From Pseudomonadota bacterium (GTDB lineage: Bacteria; Verrucomicrobiota; Verrucomicrobiia; Chthoniobacterales; UBA6821): a stretch of 10,371 nt of DNA. The position numbers were made by a program, and so were the translations under genes. Positions 1 through 7,117 of the stretch are shown here, piece by piece. Where the stretch lies: assembly GCA_009928265.1 (NCBI GenBank), contig RFPR01000070.1:1-10371 (forward strand). The letters run 5' to 3'. The first letter of the stretch is position 1. Each line of letters begins with the position of its first letter. Under the pieces are notes generated by a model, which saw only the letters and a list, made by a program, of their open reading frames with translations, ran no database searches and had not been told where the DNA came from.

Positions 1-477
1 AAGGACCGGGTCGTCGAGCTCACGCTCGACGGTCGCGATGCTCCGCTGGTCCTTGCGTACGCTCACCGCAAGGGAAGCTTGCCGCTAGCCCGCCTGCAGT
101 TCCAGGGATGGCCGGCGATCCTGTTTTCGGGTTTCCCCGATGTTTCTATCGGAACGTTCGGGGGGAAAGTTCGCCAGGTTGACCAAGCCAGCGGTCCCGC
201 CGGTGATTTTCGCATCCTGATCGAGCCCGATCATCATGTTCCCGGAGATGCGTGGCCGGATTCCAAGTTCCTCCGACAGGGGAATCAGGTGGTGGGTTGG
301 GTCTTCCTGAATCGCGTGCCGCTCGGTTACGAAATCTGGCGCCGACTGAACGGTTTTCCGCCGGTTCTTCCTCCGACTGCCAAGGAAAGCAAGCAGACCA
401 AGGATAAAAAACAGTCTGCGCCAGCTGGAAAAGAAGAAGAGGACAAATTGAAAGCTCCGAAGGTGAAGGTCAGCTGA
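1..477 (+). CDS. HlyD-family periplasmic adaptor (membrane fusion) protein, C-terminal part
   Basis: The frame is open from the first base, so the N-terminus lies outside the window; 158 residues are visible before TGA at 475-477. They look like the C-terminal beta domain of an HlyD/MFP-type adaptor, which bridges an inner-membrane transporter to the outer membrane in type I secretion or efflux. The visible signs are a GTFGGKVRQV strand followed by the block LRQGNQVVGWVFLNRVPLGY and then EIWRRLNGFPP, which I associate with a subgroup of HlyD-like secretion proteins. After the FPPVLPP stretch the last ~33 residues form a low-complexity, Lys/Glu-rich tail that is probably disordered. A TTG codon at 79 is in frame but is not a credible start, because homologous-looking sequence continues upstream. 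Partner transporter genes would lie to the left. The family call is by recognition only; the cargo is unknown. Confidence 0.62.
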   Translation, partial: KDRVVELTLDGRDAPLVLAYAHRKGSLPLARLQFQGWPAILFSGFPDVSIGTFGGKVRQVDQASGPAGDFRILIEPDHHVPGDAWPDSKFLRQGNQVVGWVFLNRVPLGYEIWRRLNGFPPVLPPTAKESKQTKDKKQSAPAGKEEEDKLKAPKVKVS

Positions 478-479
478 AG

Positions 480-505
480 CGCCTCTTGCCTCTCAGGCAG
501 AGGCG
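480..505. terminator. Hairpin between convergent genes, possible bidirectional terminator
   Basis: CGCCTC-T-TGCC, loop TCTCA, GGCA-GAGGCG: ten pairs with one bulged T. It sits three bases after the HlyD-like stop and covers the stop codon of the DUF2126 gene on the other strand. There is no clear T-run on either side, so intrinsic termination is only plausible. Confidence 0.35.
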
Positions 506-2694
506 GCCGAGACAGCTCTCAGATCCAGGGTGCTGCGTTCCTTTGGGATAGTGGAACTGACCGACAAAGTTTTTTTTCCACCCTGTACCTTAATGAGGCG
601 ACGGCATTCCCCTTCGGTCTGCTCGGGATGTGGCAGATAGTGCCAGACACCAAGGTTTTTACCCTCATGATTTGCAAAGACGATTTCCAACGGGGTGTGG
701 GGTGCAACTTGAGGGTGAAGGCAAGTCGGTAGAAAAATTGTGCGGAAGCGCACGCCGCCCACCCAACCTCCGTGCGGGTGCGCTCGCAGGGAAAGCGGAT
801 GTCCGTTGATCTGGATGATGGAAGGCTCGTTCATGCCGGTGACATGGATCTGTAGCCTCTCGGTGGATGAATCAACGCAGCGTACGACGCCACCCGAAGG
901 AGTCGGTTGCTCTCCAAGCAGGGGCCACGGTTCCGCGGCACGCCTTAGGGAGAAACGCCCATTCCCGACATCTGATTCGCCAAGGAATGGGAAACGGAAA
1001 TGCCAATGCGCATCGAACCAAGCAGGATCAAATGCAAAGCCATGGCCCGAGAGGAAGGCGAGCACCTCCCGAAAATCCTTTTCAAGGAAAGCCGGTAGTA
1101 GGAATCGGTCGTGGAGATCGGCTCCCCAGTCCGAGAGTGGTTGGCGGTAAGGGGACGAAGAGAAAACGGCTGCCAAGGAGCGCCAGAGGGCATGGATGGT
1201 GAGAAAAGTCGCAGGATCGGGACTCATCTCGATCGATCGGAATTCCACGAGTCCCAGTCGGCCGTTGGGCATGAAGGGATTGAAGAATTTATCGATGCTG
1301 ACTTCGGCCTTGTGCGTGTTTCCATGGAAATCGAGCAGTAGGTTCCGGAGGATGGCATCGATCATCGCGGGATCCGCCGGGGATTCCATCGACTCAATCC
1401 AACTCAGGGCGACCTCCAATTCGCCGGGGATCTCAAAAAAACTCTCGTCCACGCGAGGGGCCTGGGAAGAGGGGCCTGTGAAGCGTCCGCTGAAAAGATA
1501 GGAGAGCGAGGGATGATTCTGAATGAAGCGCAGGAAGCTCGGTAGGAGACACGGCTTGAGCAGGAAAGGATTATCCTCAAGGGAGTTACCACCCAGCACC
1601 AGATGACCACCACCTCCGGTCGGGACCCTTTCCCCCGAGGGAGGGGTTCGAGTCGCCCTGAGGCCGACCCGTTCCGCAGCCGCGTAGAGAGCGGTGACGG
1701 ATGATTCCAGCTCCTCCCATGATCCGGCAGGAGGCAGATTGACCTCGATCACTCCGGGATCGGGAATCACCGATAGACTCTCCCATCCCTCCTCGTCTAG
1801 TGGGGGATAGCCCTCGATTGCGATCGGGGCGGAGGAGAGCGATATGGCCGTGCGTTCGATGGCCCCGAGCAAGTCCGCGAAGCTTGCCGCGTCAGGCAGG
1901 GGTGGAATGAAGAGAAGCAGGGCCCCGTCTCGGATCTCGGCGGTGATGGCGGTGCGCAGGGAGTCATCCGGAAGTTGTGAGAGTGGCAAGCGCAGTCCGA
2001 GCGAGCTGCTACCGGGCAGGAGACGCAGCTCCCCCTCAGGAAAGGACCAGTGCCCCGTGATCCAGCGTCCTTTTTCATGGGTGATAGGGAGGACCCAGCC
2101 GGAAGCCTTGTGCAGGGAGTGCCAGCGCTCTCGGTCTGCAGCGCTCCAACGAGGCTGGACAAAGCCCCTTTTTTTCCGCGAGTACCGTGGGATCGGTGCC
2201 TGGATCCCGCTGGCGGCTGCATGTCGCATCGCGGCCTCCACATCCTCGTAGGCAGGATGGAGATTGGAGGGGAGATGAAGTTCCGAGGAGAGGGTTGCCA
2301 GGAACTTGCGCGGGGTGACGGGTGATCCTGAGGCAGGATTTCCGCGGAGTAGCAGGGTGCTATCCTTCCAGAGCGGTCGATGAGCTCCGCTTCGCAACAG
2401 GGTGAGCTTCCATCGTGGAATCGGCTCGCCGGGATAATGTTTGCCGTTTGAGCGCAGGATGAAAGCTCCCGGCATCAGCGTCTTTGCGAGTTCGCGGCAA
2501 AGACGCCATGAGTACGTGAGCTTTTCGTCACCCAGCGCCTCGAGATTCCACTCCGGAGAGGAGGTGTTCTCAGGTACAAAGGTGGGCTCACCTCCCTGAG
2601 TGAGCGTCAGTCCTGATTTCGAGAGGAGCTCGTCGGCTTTTCTCCCCTCGCTGCGCAATCCAAGAAGGATTTCCTGTTCTCGAGGAAGGATCAT
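493..2694 (-). CDS. DUF2126 family protein (transglutaminase-associated)
   Basis: 733 residues matching the DUF2126 family, which usually forms the large C-terminal part of transglutaminase-like proteins of about 1,100 residues. Blocks I recognise in order are TQGGEPTFV (32-40), GKHYPGEPIPRW (84-95), VPTGGGGHLVLGG in the middle, HPSLSYLFSGRFTGP (about 390-405), GNTHKAEVSIDKFF (about 454-467), NGRLGLVEFRSIEM, and near the end VRCVDSSTERLQI. The biochemical role of DUF2126 is not established. Family members often neighbour circularly permuted ATP-grasp and alpha-E (DUF403) genes, which suggested a peptide-modifying function, but none of those is seen here. The ATG at 2692-2694 overlaps the TGA of the upstream transglutaminase gene (ATGA), so translation is probably coupled. 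No signal peptide or membrane segment is evident, so it is likely cytoplasmic. The ends are well supported. Confidence 0.9.
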   Translation of the reverse strand: MILPREQEILLGLRSEGRKADELLSKSGLTLTQGGEPTFVPENTSSPEWNLEALGDEKLTYSWRLCRELAKTLMPGAFILRSNGKHYPGEPIPRWKLTLLRSGAHRPLWKDSTLLLRGNPASGSPVTPRKFLATLSSELHLPSNLHPAYEDVEAAMRHAAASGIQAPIPRYSRKKRGFVQPRWSAADRERWHSLHKASGWVLPITHEKGRWITGHWSFPEGELRLLPGSSSLGLRLPLSQLPDDSLRTAITAEIRDGALLLFIPPLPDAASFADLLGAIERTAISLSSAPIAIEGYPPLDEEGWESLSVIPDPGVIEVNLPPAGSWEELESSVTALYAAAERVGLRATRTPPSGERVPTGGGGHLVLGGNSLEDNPFLLKPCLLPSFLRFIQNHPSLSYLFSGRFTGPSSQAPRVDESFFEIPGELEVALSWIESMESPADPAMIDAILRNLLLDFHGNTHKAEVSIDKFFNPFMPNGRLGLVEFRSIEMSPDPATFLTIHALWRSLAAVFSSSPYRQPLSDWGADLHDRFLLPAFLEKDFREVLAFLSGHGFAFDPAWFDAHWHFRFPFLGESDVGNGRFSLRRAAEPWPLLGEQPTPSGGVVRCVDSSTERLQIHVTGMNEPSIIQINGHPLSLRAHPHGGWVGGVRFRTIFLPTCLHPQVAPHTPLEIVFANHEGKNLGVWHYLPHPEQTEGECRRLIKVQGGKKTLSVSSTIPKERSTLDLRAVSAASA

Positions 2695-3575
2695 GCCGCT
2701 TCCTCTTCGCCGGGAATGAGTTCCCGGGCACGGATCACAACGTCATGCGCCTCAAGAAGATCGCCCTCGCCACAGTAGGATCCCTCGACAGGCGGGATAT
2801 CTCCCGCCGTCGGCGAGGTGGCCACGGCCACATGATGGGCGTCTGCCAGGATCCCATTGGTCGGATCAAAGCCCCGCCATCCTGCTCCGGGAAGATAGAC
2901 CTCACACCAGGCATGGGTGTGATTTTCCTCGAGAGTTCCGGGCGACGAACAAAGATATCCCCCGACGTAGCGGGCGGCGAGACCCGCCGAGCGGGCCGAC
3001 TCGATGAAAAGATGGGCAAAGTCACGACAGGTACCCTCCCTCCGGGTGATCGTCTCCTCGGCCGATTGCACGCCCGGTTCGTGTCGGAGCGAATAGCGGA
3101 AGAGTGCCGGGATGGCTCTGTTGAAGGCGGTGAGGAAATCAAGCGTCGAGTCCTTGGCGCTGATGCCTCTCAGAAAAGGTTCCAGAAGCATCATGACTTC
3201 CTTAGCTGAACCGGGATCGCTCGGTTGCAGGAAGGGGGCGAGGAACTGCCGCTCGCGGTCGTCATAAGAGAGCGGGAGACGGATGGCGCGTCCCTCGATC
3301 AGGAAATCAAAAGGATTGGTGATCCGCTGTTCCAGAAGCAGGCTGCTTTCGATCCGCAGGAGATCGCTTTCACCCGGGAAGGTGGCCATGCCAAGAACGT
3401 TCCCCTCGGCATCGAGGCTCCAGCGCAGGGAATGATCCACTGGATGGATGCGGAGTTCCGAGCGTAGGATCCGCAGACCGGGAACTCCGCGCGGATGGAA
3501 TCGCAGGAGGTGGGGTGTCAGTCCCACGGTCCGGCGGTATCGATACTCCGTGGTGTGGTCGATCTGCAGTAGCAT
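2691..3575 (-). CDS. Transglutaminase-like cysteine protease/transglutaminase family protein
   Basis: 294 residues from the chosen ATG at 3573-3575. The N-terminus (LQIDHTTEYRYRRTVGLTPH) is the beta-rich 'bacterial transglutaminase-like N-terminal' domain. The core carries a putative papain-like triad: Cys183 in GTCRDFAHL, His221 in THAWCEVYLPGAGW and Asp237 in FDPTNG, with the family's usual spacing. Such proteins act as cytoplasmic proteases or amidases; the substrate here is unknown. The frame stays open to 3893, but the extra sequence is antisense to galE and has no family character. An ATG at 3615-3617 would add 14 residues and has AAGGAAGG about 14 nt upstream. I prefer 3575 because the conserved N-terminal strand begins there, though no clear ribosome site precedes it. 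The gene overlaps DUF2126 by 4 nt and is divergent from galE. Confidence 0.88.
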   Translation of the reverse strand: MLLQIDHTTEYRYRRTVGLTPHLLRFHPRGVPGLRILRSELRIHPVDHSLRWSLDAEGNVLGMATFPGESDLLRIESSLLLEQRITNPFDFLIEGRAIRLPLSYDDRERQFLAPFLQPSDPGSAKEVMMLLEPFLRGISAKDSTLDFLTAFNRAIPALFRYSLRHEPGVQSAEETITRREGTCRDFAHLFIESARSAGLAARYVGGYLCSSPGTLEENHTHAWCEVYLPGAGWRGFDPTNGILADAHHVAVATSPTAGDIPPVEGSYCGEGDLLEAHDVVIRARELIPGEEEAA

Positions 3576-3674
3576 GGTTGAGTAGGACGAAGCAAACGGG
3601 ATGCCAAGAAACGGCATGCCCAGCCCGGATTCCTTCCTTTTAGAGGGAAGAGTCCCAAGGGTAGAATGCCCTCC
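3576..3674. promoter_or_regulatory. Divergent intergenic region between transglutaminase operon and galE
   Basis: About 100 bp separate the two divergent starts, so promoters in both directions are expected here. On the plus strand TTTAGA (3639-3644), 17 bp, TAGAAT (3662-3667) is a weak sigma-70-like match. It would leave only a very short leader before the galE ATG at 3675, so it is not a firm call. I see no good -35/-10 pair on the minus strand. Confidence 0.35.
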
Positions 3675-4649
3675 ATGGAAACGATCCTTGTCACTGGCGG
3701 CGCGGGCTACATCGGAAGCATTTGCGTCGAGGAACTTCTCAATGCCGGCTACGGCGTCGCGGTATTCGACAACCTGAGCGAGGGGCACCGCCTCGCCATC
3801 GACACACGGGCCACCTTCTTTCAGGGCGATCTTGCCGACATCGAGTCCATCAAGCTGGCCCTGCGCGAGTCGAAGGCTTCCGCCGTGATGCATTTCGCGG
3901 CCAATGCCCTGGTGGGAGAATCGATGACCAATCCCGGCAAGTATTTCCGGAATAACGTCGCCAACGGGGTCAACTTGCTCGAGGCCATGGTGGCCGAGGG
4001 TGTGAAGCGCTTTGTCTTTTCCTCAACCTGCGCGACCTTCGGGATCCCGGAGTCGATGCCGATCGACGAGACTCTCCCGCAAAGGCCCATCAATCCCTAC
4101 GGCGAGTCCAAGCTGATGTTCGAGAAAGTGCTCCGCTGGTACGGTGAGCTCCACGGCATCACCTTCGTGGCGCTTCGTTATTTCAATGCCGCAGGTGCCA
4201 CCATTCAGTTCGGCGAGGATCACCGGATCGAGACCCATCTTATCCCCAACGTGCTCAAGGTGGCGCTTGGCCAGAAGGAGTCCGTCGACATCTATGGGAC
4301 GGACTATCCCACGCCGGACGGCACCTGCATCCGCGACTACATCCACATCGTGGATCTGGCGCAGGCCCACCTGCTTGCTCTGAATGCCAAGGAAAGTGCC
4401 TTCTACAACCTCGGCACCGGCGGTGGCACCTCCGTGAAGGAGATCATCGACTGCTGCCGCGCCGTCACCGGCAAGGAGATCAAGGCTGTCGAAAAAGAGC
4501 GCCGTGCTGGTGATCCGCCACGCCTGATTGCGGGATCTGACAAGGTCCGCAAGGCCCTCGGATGGCAGCCGAAGTACCAGGACATCCGCACAATTATTGA
4601 AAGCGCTTGGGCCTGGCACGTGAAGCACCCCAATGGCTATGGGGATTAG
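3675..4649 (+). CDS. galE: UDP-glucose 4-epimerase
   Basis: 324 residues, an extended short-chain dehydrogenase/reductase. It interconverts UDP-glucose and UDP-galactose in the cytoplasm using bound NAD, feeding the Leloir pathway and supplying UDP-galactose for surface polysaccharide. Visible features are the Rossmann NAD motif GGAGYIG (residues 8-14), FDNLSEGH after the second strand, SSTCATFG around Ser116-Thr118, and the catalytic Tyr142-xxx-Lys146 in PYGESK. The galE-typical blocks RYFNAAGA and DYPTPDGTCIRDYIHIVDLA follow. Length is normal for bacterial GalE. An in-frame ATG at 3666 would add three residues; 3675 is preferred because ETILVTGG is the usual family N-terminus. The gene is divergent from the transglutaminase operon and lies 47 bp before tatD, so shared transcription is possible. 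A WbpP/GNE-like specificity for acetylated sugars cannot be excluded by eye. Confidence 0.95.
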   Translation: METILVTGGAGYIGSICVEELLNAGYGVAVFDNLSEGHRLAIDTRATFFQGDLADIESIKLALRESKASAVMHFAANALVGESMTNPGKYFRNNVANGVNLLEAMVAEGVKRFVFSSTCATFGIPESMPIDETLPQRPINPYGESKLMFEKVLRWYGELHGITFVALRYFNAAGATIQFGEDHRIETHLIPNVLKVALGQKESVDIYGTDYPTPDGTCIRDYIHIVDLAQAHLLALNAKESAFYNLGTGGGTSVKEIIDCCRAVTGKEIKAVEKERRAGDPPRLIAGSDKVRKALGWQPKYQDIRTIIESAWAWHVKHPNGYGD

Positions 4650-4696
4650 CACTCCAGAAGCCATGGTGATCAGGACACAAGGCTGAGGATTTCTCC

Positions 4697-5494
4697 ATGG
4701 AACTGATCGAGACCCACGCCCATCTCGATTATCCCGATTTTGAGGCGGATTTTGAGGGGGTGATCAGCCGGGCCACGGAGGCCGGTGTCACCCGGATCAT
4801 CTCGATCGGCACGGGCATGGAGAGCAGCAGGCGTGCCGTGGCTCTCGCCGAGCGTTTTCCGCATGTCCATGCCGTGGTCGGTATCCATCCGACCAATGTC
4901 GAGGAGGAGGGGCTTGATTTTCTCCCTTCCCTGACCGAGTTGGCGCGGCATCCGAAAGTTGTCGCCATCGGGGAGACAGGCATCGACCACCATCATCTTC
5001 CCGAAGGGATGGAAGGAACAGAGCTTGCCTCATGGAAAACCCGTCAGGCCGAAGCCTTCCGTATCCAGCTCGATCTGGCCGTGGCACTCGGACTGAATGT
5101 CGTGATCCATCAGCGCGATGCGTGGGAGCCGACTCTGGAAGTACTCCGTCCTTACACGGGCAACGTGCGTGGGGTCTATCATTGCTTCGGCGGGACACCG
5201 GAGCAGGCTGCGGAAGTGGCGGCGCTCGGCCATCTCGTTTCCTTCACCGGCATCATTACCTTCAAGAACGCCGAGCAGGTGCGCGCCACGGCTGCAGCGG
5301 TCCCTGCCGACGGATATATGGTGGAGACCGACTGCCCCTATCTGGCTCCCGTGCCACATCGGGGCAAAAGAGCGGAACCCGCCCACACACGACTCGTAGC
5401 GGAGAAAGTTGCCGAGGTGCGTGGCATTTCGCTGGAGGAGGTGGCTGCGGCCACGACGGCGACGGCAGAATCCTTTTTCCGCTTCTCACACTGA
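4697..5494 (+). CDS. tatD: TatD-family metal-dependent hydrolase (putative 3'-5' DNase)
   Basis: 265 residues, the usual size of the TatD/YcfH family. These are cytoplasmic TIM-barrel amidohydrolase-like enzymes, several of which act as metal-dependent 3'-5' nucleases in DNA repair and turnover. All expected metal ligands are visible: His7 and His9 in THAHLD, Glu93 in IGETGID, His138 in VIHQRDA, His162 in YHCFGG and Asp212 in ETDCPYLAP, which is followed by a typical HRGKRAEPAHT stretch. A GAGGA sequence lies about 10 nt before the ATG. The gene follows galE by 47 bp and ends 4 nt before the ABC permease start, so it looks like an operon member by spacing. No functional link to galactose or amino-acid transport is known. 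Which of the several TatD paralogue types (TatD, YcfH, YjjV) it represents is not decided. Confidence 0.93.
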   Translation: MELIETHAHLDYPDFEADFEGVISRATEAGVTRIISIGTGMESSRRAVALAERFPHVHAVVGIHPTNVEEEGLDFLPSLTELARHPKVVAIGETGIDHHHLPEGMEGTELASWKTRQAEAFRIQLDLAVALGLNVVIHQRDAWEPTLEVLRPYTGNVRGVYHCFGGTPEQAAEVAALGHLVSFTGIITFKNAEQVRATAAAVPADGYMVETDCPYLAPVPHRGKRAEPAHTRLVAEKVAEVRGISLEEVAAATTATAESFFRFSH

Positions 5495-5498
5495 CTCC

Positions 5499-6290
5499 AT
5501 GAAAGGATCGGCTCTATTTCTGGATCGAGCGGGCCATCCGTCCCCTCCCTGGCTAGAGAAACTCTGGATCGTGTTGGTCTTTGCCCTATTGGCGCTCCTG
5601 TGCAGTTTCACACTCGGAGGTTCTGCAGTCTTTACCGCCGGGGGATGGGAGTCGGTCTGGAAATTCCGTGAGGTGTTTTGGAAAGGATGGGTGCTGACGA
5701 TCGTCATCTCGACGCTCTCACTGGTCCTGAGCGTTCTGATCGGATCCTTGGCGGCCCTACTCAGGCGGTCTCCCGTCCTGCCGCTTCGGTCGGCTTCCGT
5801 ACTCTATGTGGAACTGATCCGGGGAACCCCGCTTCTCACCCAGATCCTGTTTCTCTACTACGCTGTTGCGGCATCGGTCGGCCTGCAGTATCGCTTGGTC
5901 GCGGGAGTGCTGATCCTTTCGCTCTTCAGCGGGGCTTATCTCTCGGAAATGATCCGGGCAGGAATCGAAGGTGTACCTGCCGCCCAATGGGAGTCGGCCC
6001 GTGCCATCGGGTTGACTCCCTGGCAGTGCTACCGCTTCGTCATCCTCCCGCAGGCGTTGCGTCAGATCCTCCCGCCGCTCGCTGGGCAATTCGCCTCGCT
6101 AATCAAGGATTCCTCGCTCCTCTCGATCATCGGCATCGGAGAATTCACGCTCGCAGCCCAGCAGGTCAATTCCGCCACGTATCGGACGCTCGAGAGTTAT
6201 CTCCCGCTGGCGCTCGGTTATCTGGCCCTTACCCTGCCTGTCTCCATCCTTGCCAAGGCGCTGGAGCGCCGCCTTCGCCATGAAGCTTGA
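5499..6290 (+). CDS. Polar amino-acid ABC transporter permease (HisM/GlnP family)
   Basis: 263 residues from ATG 5499. The frame is open upstream to 5409, but that part overlaps tatD and reads as arginine-rich shadow sequence. Hydrophobic segments lie at about residues 21-43 and 67-88, around 105-125, 130-150, and near the C-terminus 232-255, giving an inner-membrane domain. The cytoplasmic EAA loop that contacts the ATPase is clear: EGVPAAQWESARAIGLTPWQ, then VILPQALRQILPP, with the conserved Gly at 171. VELIRGTPLLTQILFLYY is a hallmark of the polar amino-acid (His/Glu/Gln/Arg) permease family. Only one permease gene is present, so a homodimer is likely. It starts 4 nt after tatD and overlaps the ATPase gene by 11 nt. 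No Shine-Dalgarno sequence is visible, fitting translational coupling. The exact substrate cannot be told. Confidence 0.92.
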   Translation: MKGSALFLDRAGHPSPPWLEKLWIVLVFALLALLCSFTLGGSAVFTAGGWESVWKFREVFWKGWVLTIVISTLSLVLSVLIGSLAALLRRSPVLPLRSASVLYVELIRGTPLLTQILFLYYAVAASVGLQYRLVAGVLILSLFSGAYLSEMIRAGIEGVPAAQWESARAIGLTPWQCYRFVILPQALRQILPPLAGQFASLIKDSSLLSIIGIGEFTLAAQQVNSATYRTLESYLPLALGYLALTLPVSILAKALERRLRHEA

Positions 6291-7023
6291 ACTCCGCAGT
6301 GTTAGCAAAAGCTTTTTTTCGGGGGGCAGACCGCAGAAGGCCCTCATGGATGTGAGCTTTGATACGGATTTTCCCCACGTACTGGCATTGATCGGCCCCA
6401 GCGGTGGAGGGAAATCAACGCTCCTGCGAATCCTTGCAGGACTGACGTCACCAGATTCGGGGGAAGTGATGATCGACGGGGCTTTTTTGCCTAAAGCCGA
6501 AAGGGAACTCCGTGCCTACAGGAGTCGACTTGGCGTGGTCTTCCAGGCCTACAACCTCTTTCCCCACATGACCGCTCTGGCGAACGTGATGCTTCCACTT
6601 GTGCAGGTGCACGGAATCCCGGAGGCGGAAGCAAGGGGGCGGGCTCTTCAGATCATGGAGCGACTTGGTCTCGCGGATCATGCCGACAAGCATCCGCTGC
6701 AACTCTCCGGAGGTCAGTCCCAACGCGTGGCGATCGCCCGGGCGCTGGCGCCCAAGCCGGAGCTTCTCCTCTTTGATGAGCCGACCTCAGCACTTGATCC
6801 CGAGATGACGGCCGAGGTGCTGAAGCTGATCGCGGAGCTGAAGGAGAGTCATACCCCGATGATCCTGGTGACCCATGAGATCGGCTTTGCCCGAAAAATT
6901 GCCGACCGCATCGCTTTTCTAGCAGAGGGGCGGGTGCTGGAGGAGGGAGTTGCCGCTGAGTTTTTTGCCGACCCTCGCTCAGAAGAGGCTCGGCGCTTTC
7001 TGGCCAAGGTGCTCGCGTATTGA
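6280..7023 (+). CDS. Polar amino-acid ABC transporter ATP-binding protein (GlnQ/HisP-like)
   Basis: 247 residues, the normal size for this family. The start at 6280 is chosen because MKLELRSVSKSF is the usual N-terminus; the frame upstream to 6250 lies within the permease gene. Every ATPase motif is present: Walker A GPSGGGKST (39-47, Lys45), Q-loop Gln89 in VFQAYNLFPHMTALANV, signature LSGGQ (142-146), Walker B LLLFDEP with Asp166 and catalytic Glu167, D-loop SALDPE, and His199 in the H-loop (VTHE). The FQAYNLFPHMTALANV block is typical of amino-acid importers. The 11-nt overlap with the permease suggests coupled translation and a fixed stoichiometry. It would energise import with the permease at the inner membrane; a periplasmic binding protein is needed but not encoded here. 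It is followed by a strong hairpin terminator. Confidence 0.93.
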   Translation: MKLELRSVSKSFFSGGRPQKALMDVSFDTDFPHVLALIGPSGGGKSTLLRILAGLTSPDSGEVMIDGAFLPKAERELRAYRSRLGVVFQAYNLFPHMTALANVMLPLVQVHGIPEAEARGRALQIMERLGLADHADKHPLQLSGGQSQRVAIARALAPKPELLLFDEPTSALDPEMTAEVLKLIAELKESHTPMILVTHEIGFARKIADRIAFLAEGRVLEEGVAAEFFADPRSEEARRFLAKVLAY

Positions 7024-7056
7024 TTCTCCGCGATTTCTCTGCGGAAGAACCTCTCC

Positions 7057-7093
7057 AAAAAGCGAAAGGCCCCGGAGTTTCCTCCGGGGCCTT
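7057..7093. terminator. Intrinsic terminator, shared by convergent genes
   Basis: A perfect 12-bp stem AAGGCCCCGGAG / CTCCGGGGCCTT (7066-7077 and 7082-7093) with a TTTC tetraloop. On the minus strand the stem is followed, three bases on, by TTTTT (7057-7061), so it is a proper rho-independent terminator for the outer-membrane protein gene. On the plus strand no T-run follows, but the stem probably also stops transcripts from the ABC genes, which end 42 bp before it. Confidence 0.88.
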
Positions 7094-7117
7094 CGTGTCA
7101 GTTAACCACTAAAGGTC

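Noticed and set aside
3639..3667. TTTAGA-17 bp-TAGAAT as the galE promoter
   Set aside because: Only a moderate match, and it would leave a leader of just a few bases or none; kept only as a weak note in the intergenic entry.
3576..3893. N-terminal extension of the transglutaminase frame to 3893 (400 residues in total)
   Set aside because: It runs antisense through the start of galE and the shared promoter region and has no family-like sequence; the conserved N-terminal strand begins at 3575.
4023..4664. 213-codon minus-strand frame opposite galE
   Set aside because: It is fully antisense to a clear galE gene; long shadow frames are expected in GC-rich DNA, and the product resembles no family.
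5409..5498. Upstream extension of the permease frame
   Set aside because: It overlaps the end of tatD and reads as arginine-rich shadow sequence; the ATG at 5499 gives a normal permease N-terminus.
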